DNA of 8,000 nt from Candidatus Saccharimonadota bacterium (GTDB lineage: Bacteria; Patescibacteriota; Saccharimonadia; Saccharimonadales; UBA4665). The stretch is taken from assembly GCA_029288335.1 (NCBI GenBank), contig JARIHJ010000068.1, forward strand, positions 1 to 8,000. Direction: 5' to 3'. The position numbers and the translations under genes were made by a program. Numbering within the stretch: position 1 is the stretch's first letter; every line of letters starts with the position of its first letter. The notes below the pieces were generated by a model. The model did not search any database and had not been told where the DNA came from. It worked only from the letters and a program-made list of their open reading frames with translations. Shown here piece after piece: positions 5,086 through 8,000 of this stretch.

Positions 5086-7446
5086 ATCACTAGCGTCGAG
5101 GGTGATTTTGTCGCCGGGTTGGATTTGGCCGGCCAGGATACGATTGGCGACTTGGTCTTCGACCATTGTTTGGACGGCACGGCGCATTGGCCGCGCCCCG
5201 AGCCTAGGATCGTTGCCAACCGTGACGATTTTAGCGATAGCCGCATCGGTCAGCTCGATGGTGACATTCTGCCGCGCTAGCGTTTTATTAACTTCGGCCA
5301 GCATTAACTTAACGACTTGATTCAGTTCTTCTGGCTTCAGGGGCCTAAACAGTACGATCTCATCGAATCGGTTTAATAATTCCGGCTTGAATTGGCCGCT
5401 ATTTATGAGGTGATCGGTGAATTCTTTTTCGAAACTTTCTAGTTGCTCGCCGGCCTCGATTTTCTGGCGAATGGTATCGGCGCCGGCGTTCGATGTGGCA
5501 ATAATTATCGCGTCTTTGAAACTGGCTGGTTTGCCGCTGACGTCGGTGAGCTGGCCTTCATCGAGCAATTGTAATAATAAATTCAGAATATTTGGGTGGG
5601 CTTTCTCGATTTCATCGAGTAAAACTACTGAAAATGGCTGCTGGCGAATGCTTAAAATTAAGCTTGATGTCTCATTGGCGCCGCTAGCTAGCAGCCTCGA
5701 GACGTCGCTCTCCTGCTGGTATTCGCTCATATCGAGTCGGATCATATTCTGCTCGCTGTTAAAGTAAGTCGCGGCAATAGATTTTGCGAGCTCGGTTTTG
5801 CCGACGCCAGTTGGGCCGAGGAATAAGAAGCTGCCGATCGGCCGGTTGGTGTTGGCGACGCCGGCTCGAGCCCGGCGAAGAGCCGCGCTGACAACTTGGA
5901 CCGCCCTGGTTTGGTTAATCATCCTCTCGTGGATTTTGTCTTCTAGGTTCAATAGTTCGCTGGCTTCCGCGGCGCTAGCGCTGGCCACCTTGACACCGTG
6001 AGTTTGCTCGATCGCCTGCTGGACACTAGCGGCGGTGACGATCTTGCCATTTACGGCGTGCGAGACTGATTGCTCTAGTAAATCAATGGCGCGGCCTGGA
6101 TAAGCCTTATCCTGCTCATAGCGGCCAGATAGATTGTAGGCTTCGCATAGCGCTTCATAAGCAATAATGACCCTGTGTCGGTTTTCGAAGCCGACTGCCG
6201 TGTCTTCGAGGATTCGCATAACGTCCCTTTCCGGTGGTTCGGGTAATATCACCGGTGTTAATAAGCCGGCAAAGCTGGGGTTCACTGAACGTAATCGCTG
6301 AAAGTCACCTGGCGTGAGTGCGAGTATTAGCGGCACAGCTCGGTTTTCGAGTAGCGGCTGCAAAATTCTGGTAGCGTCGAATGGGCCAGCACCGCCGCTC
6401 AAGAATAGCTCGGCATCGTCTAGGAACAAGATGATATGTCCCGCGTGAACGGCTTCGTTGGTCAGCGCCAGCATAATCCGTTCCAGCTCGCCCGGGCCGC
6501 GGGCGCTAGAAATAATTTGGCTGGCGTTAAGGCCGATAATTTGGTGATAGGCTAATGTCTGCACAGTCTTGCCTTCGATTAATTTCTGCGCCAAAGCATA
6601 GACGTGGGAAGTTTTGCCGCTGCCCGGCTCGCCGACGATGACAACCGCGCCGCTGTGATTATTGAAAGCGTTTTCGATAGCAGCGACGCTGTTGCTGGCG
6701 GCCAGCCAGGCAAAGTTAGCGCCGTGCGCGGCAATGGCGGTACTGATATTGCCACCGAAGCGATCCAAAAGCGGCGTGTAGCCAAATGCCCAGTCGCGGC
6801 CGACGCCGCCGAAGGCCTGCTTCGGCCGGTTCATTTCTTCTAGCCCGCGTGCCAGCCAGCCAGCCACTTCGTCGATGTCTTCTTTTCGCAATTTGATTTG
6901 GCGGAATAACTGCTCGACCGGAGCGCTAGTCGCGAGCAGCGCGCTTGCGATGAAGCCTGGCTCGATGGCGTTAGCGCTGTTAGCTGTGGCGATTTCGCTG
7001 GCTTTTTGCCAAACAGCGGGCATATCGCTGGCGTTTTCACTTAATAAATTAGCGATCGTCTCGGGTGCTAGCAGAAAATGGTTGGTGATAAATATTTCCT
7101 GCCAGTGGCCAACCAAGGCTTGCCAGGAGGCCCGAGGATTTAGCTCTTTTTTAAGCGGTAATAATGCTAGCACACTAGCGGCCAGTTGGTCTTCAAGCCT
7201 AGCCGACTTCATATTGGCTGGTAAGATTGCTAACCAGCTAAAGTACCAACGAGCGATGATGGCGAGAAGTAGTCCGAGAGCGAGCGCTAGCCAACCTAGC
7301 CGTGGATAGTGCTTAGTTACTTCGAGTATAATCCCGATAATTACTGCCAATGTCGAGAGCCCTGATAGAAAATTTCCGCCAGCTTTGCCGATTTTTTTGG
7401 CTAACCTAGCCTCTTTGGCGCGAGTCGACCACAAGTTCGGGTTCAT
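5077..7446 (-). CDS. membrane-anchored Clp/Hsp100-like double AAA+ ATPase, degenerate pore
   Basis: This is a 789-residue ClpC/ClpB relative. An N-terminal basic stretch leads to two hydrophobic segments (about 28-43 and 50-76), then a weak Clp-N-like helical region (about 120-195), D1 (about 240-485) and D2 (about 505-789). D1 has Walker A GEPGSGKT (272-279), but Walker B ends DD (343-344) instead of DE, the RRF arginine-finger site reads AGL (393-395), and the KYRGEFE pore loop reads SARGPGELE with no tyrosine. D2 keeps GPTGVGKT (544-551), LLDEIEKAHP (609-618), TSNAGA, FKPELLNRFDE and GARPMRR, but lacks the GYVG pore loop between MSEY and the Walker B strand. No ClpB middle domain and no IGF/LGF ClpP-docking tripeptide are seen. 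ATG at 7446 is preferred over 7500 because it overlaps the upstream stop as ATGA. Family membership is firm; unfoldase activity is doubtful. Confidence 0.88.
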   Translation of the reverse strand: MNPNLWSTRAKEARLAKKIGKAGGNFLSGLSTLAVIIGIILEVTKHYPRLGWLALALGLLLAIIARWYFSWLAILPANMKSARLEDQLAASVLALLPLKKELNPRASWQALVGHWQEIFITNHFLLAPETIANLLSENASDMPAVWQKASEIATANSANAIEPGFIASALLATSAPVEQLFRQIKLRKEDIDEVAGWLARGLEEMNRPKQAFGGVGRDWAFGYTPLLDRFGGNISTAIAAHGANFAWLAASNSVAAIENAFNNHSGAVVIVGEPGSGKTSHVYALAQKLIEGKTVQTLAYHQIIGLNASQIISSARGPGELERIMLALTNEAVHAGHIILFLDDAELFLSGGAGPFDATRILQPLLENRAVPLILALTPGDFQRLRSVNPSFAGLLTPVILPEPPERDVMRILEDTAVGFENRHRVIIAYEALCEAYNLSGRYEQDKAYPGRAIDLLEQSVSHAVNGKIVTAASVQQAIEQTHGVKVASASAAEASELLNLEDKIHERMINQTRAVQVVSAALRRARAGVANTNRPIGSFLFLGPTGVGKTELAKSIAATYFNSEQNMIRLDMSEYQQESDVSRLLASGANETSSLILSIRQQPFSVVLLDEIEKAHPNILNLLLQLLDEGQLTDVSGKPASFKDAIIIATSNAGADTIRQKIEAGEQLESFEKEFTDHLINSGQFKPELLNRFDEIVLFRPLKPEELNQVVKLMLAEVNKTLARQNVTIELTDAAIAKIVTVGNDPRLGARPMRRAVQTMVEDQVANRILAGQIQPGDKITLDASDLD

Positions 7447-7802
7447 CCTGTTACCGCCAGTACTATAAACACGATGATCCCGAGTGGCAGCAGCGGCCAA
7501 ACTAGTGTTTCAATGAGAGTCGCTAGCGTAACTAAAACCAGCATTAAGCCGGCCGCGATAAGCACGAATAGGCGCACGAAAAAACCAACGACACGGCTGA
7601 ATAAGTTATCGGCTAGTGCGCGCATCTTGGCGTCCAAGCCCGCTCCTGGATAAGTGATAATCCGCCGCCACGGCGCGAACAAGGTGCGCAGCAAGCTGGT
7701 GGTAGATAAGCTGGCGTTCAGGCTAGCAGTTCGTTTCGACACGCCCTTTGCCACCGCCACCCAGCCGGCGCCATACCACCATTTGAAAAAAGCCGTTAGC
7801 AT
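7443..7802 (-). CDS. small membrane protein, 119 aa, coupled to the Clp-like ATPase
   Basis: I cannot assign a function. The N-terminus is aromatic and glycine-rich (FFKWWYGAGW, 5-14), followed by a soluble basic stretch with LFAPWRRIITYPGAG (41-55), then hydrophobic segments at about 71-95 and 100-117 that end the protein. It has no signal peptide of the cleaved type. The TGA stop overlaps the start of the Clp-like gene by four bases (ATGA), so the two are almost certainly one operon and translationally coupled, which suggests a stoichiometric membrane partner or adaptor of the ATPase. ATG at 7802 is supported by TAAAAT ending seven bases upstream, a leaderless arrangement, and by the absence of an earlier in-frame start that fits. 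The partnership is inferred from gene order, not from sequence motifs. Confidence 0.8.
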   Translation of the reverse strand: MLTAFFKWWYGAGWVAVAKGVSKRTASLNASLSTTSLLRTLFAPWRRIITYPGAGLDAKMRALADNLFSRVVGFFVRLFVLIAAGLMLVLVTLATLIETLVWPLLPLGIIVFIVLAVTG

Positions 7803-7809
7803 AAGCTTA

Positions 7810-7815
7810 ATTTTA
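7810..7815 (-). promoter_or_regulatory. -10 element for the 119-aa/Clp-like operon (leaderless)
   Basis: On the minus strand TAAAAT (one mismatch to TATAAT) is followed by seven bases and then ATG at 7802. The surrounding sequence is A/T-rich in contrast to the G/C-rich stretch further upstream. No -35 box is evident and no Shine-Dalgarno sequence lies before the ATG. Confidence 0.45.
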
Positions 7816-7827
7816 ACACTTTAATCA

Positions 7828-8000
7828 TGGCGGAGAGAGAGGGATGACGCGGTTGAAGCCGCTATTCCGTCGCTCCAGTGCTCGAATTCACGAATTCTGC
7901 GCGCTTAACTCCTTGCGAACCCTCACAGCCTTCGGCTGCTCTGATCGGGTTCAACCCACTCGCTTCTACGAGAAGCAAACAGCCCATCATAAATGATGAG
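7828..8000 (-). other. hairpin-rich non-coding stretch, possible structured RNA or tRNA-end remnant
   Basis: No convincing protein gene is present. Several short inverted repeats crowd together: GCGG/CCGC (7849-7852, 7859-7862), CAGCC/GGCTG (7926-7930, 7934-7938), GGGTT/AACCC (7947-7951, 7953-7957), GCTTCT/AGAAGC (7962-7967, 7971-7976) and CATCAT/ATGATG (7985-7990, 7993-7998). On the minus strand the stretch ends TCCCTCTCTCTCCGCCA (7844-7828), which looks like the acceptor strand and CCA of a tRNA, but no matching GGAGAGA 5' strand and no TTCRA T-loop in register is found. It may be the 3' part of a longer RNA gene that starts beyond the window, a tRNA remnant, or unrelated sequence. Strand is assigned only on the CCA-like end. 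Confidence 0.25.

Noticed and set aside
6875..7309. 144-codon plus-strand open frame inside the Clp-like gene, and similar frames such as 1730-2122 minus and 5417-5767 plus
   Set aside because: They are antisense to strongly supported genes and have no start signals or recognisable motifs.
7447..7500. ATG at 7500 as the start of the Clp-like ATPase
   Set aside because: It would overlap the 119-aa gene by 58 bases and add an 18-residue peptide of no character. ATG at 7446 forms a standard ATGA overlap and precedes a basic, then hydrophobic, N-terminus.
7828..7910. Canonical tRNA gene on the minus strand
   Set aside because: Only the acceptor 3' strand plus CCA looks right. The T-loop sequence is not in register, and no complementary GGAGAGA 5' strand lies within tRNA distance.
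7862..7990. 42-codon minus-strand frame (MMGCLLLVEASGLNP...)
   Set aside because: It runs through the hairpin-rich stretch, has no promoter or ribosome site, and resembles the conceptual peptides obtained by translating across structured RNA genes.
20..8000. CRISPR array, insertion sequence or prophage genes
   Set aside because: No regularly spaced direct repeats, transposase, integrase or phage structural genes were seen on either strand.

Overview
The window reads like one end of a contig from a small-genome bacterium, most plausibly a Patescibacteria (CPR) lineage such as Saccharibacteria. This placement is an inference from gene content: a membrane-anchored double-AAA+ Clp-like ATPase next to a tiny membrane protein, a DUF998 membrane protein, a divergent cytidylate-kinase-like enzyme, very tight gene packing and almost no Shine-Dalgarno sequences. 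No database search was possible. TGA works as a stop codon (7443-7445), so there is no sign of the UGA-to-glycine code. Base composition is roughly balanced. The first 19 bases are the Tn5 mosaic end used in Nextera-type libraries, so the left edge is a library artefact and native sequence starts at base 20.

Layout. Bases 20-1526 hold three minus-strand genes: a DUF998 six-helix membrane protein (1526-855), a 101-residue two-helix membrane protein whose start overlaps its stop (855-550), and the N-terminal part of a DNA methyltransferase cut by the contig edge (493-20). Bases 1527-1645 are a divergent promoter region; on the plus strand a strong promoter (TATAAT, 17-base spacer) drives typA through a leader that carries a terminator-like hairpin. 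typA (1646-3472) meets exonuclease III (4281-3478, minus) with a 5-base gap. An 18-base divergent gap with a nearly symmetric -10 box separates exonuclease III from a CMP-kinase-like gene (4300-5085). That gene overlaps by 9 bases the convergent Clp-like gene (7446-5077). A 119-residue membrane protein (7802-7443) lies immediately upstream of the Clp-like gene, with an ATGA overlap. The last 200 bases (7803-8000) carry no convincing gene but are rich in hairpins and include a stretch resembling a tRNA 3' end.

How it fits together. Most genes are housekeeping: a ribosome-associated GTPase, a DNA repair nuclease and a nucleotide kinase. The most unusual unit is the two-gene operon at 5077-7802, which encodes a small membrane protein and a membrane-tethered Clp relative. 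The latter keeps a full second ATPase site but has lost the pore-loop tyrosines, the D1 arginine finger and any obvious ClpP-docking tripeptide. A second theme is gene starts: four genes that begin transcription units have a -10-like hexamer ending 6-7 bases before ATG, the signature of leaderless mRNAs, and two internal genes start by overlapping the previous stop codon.
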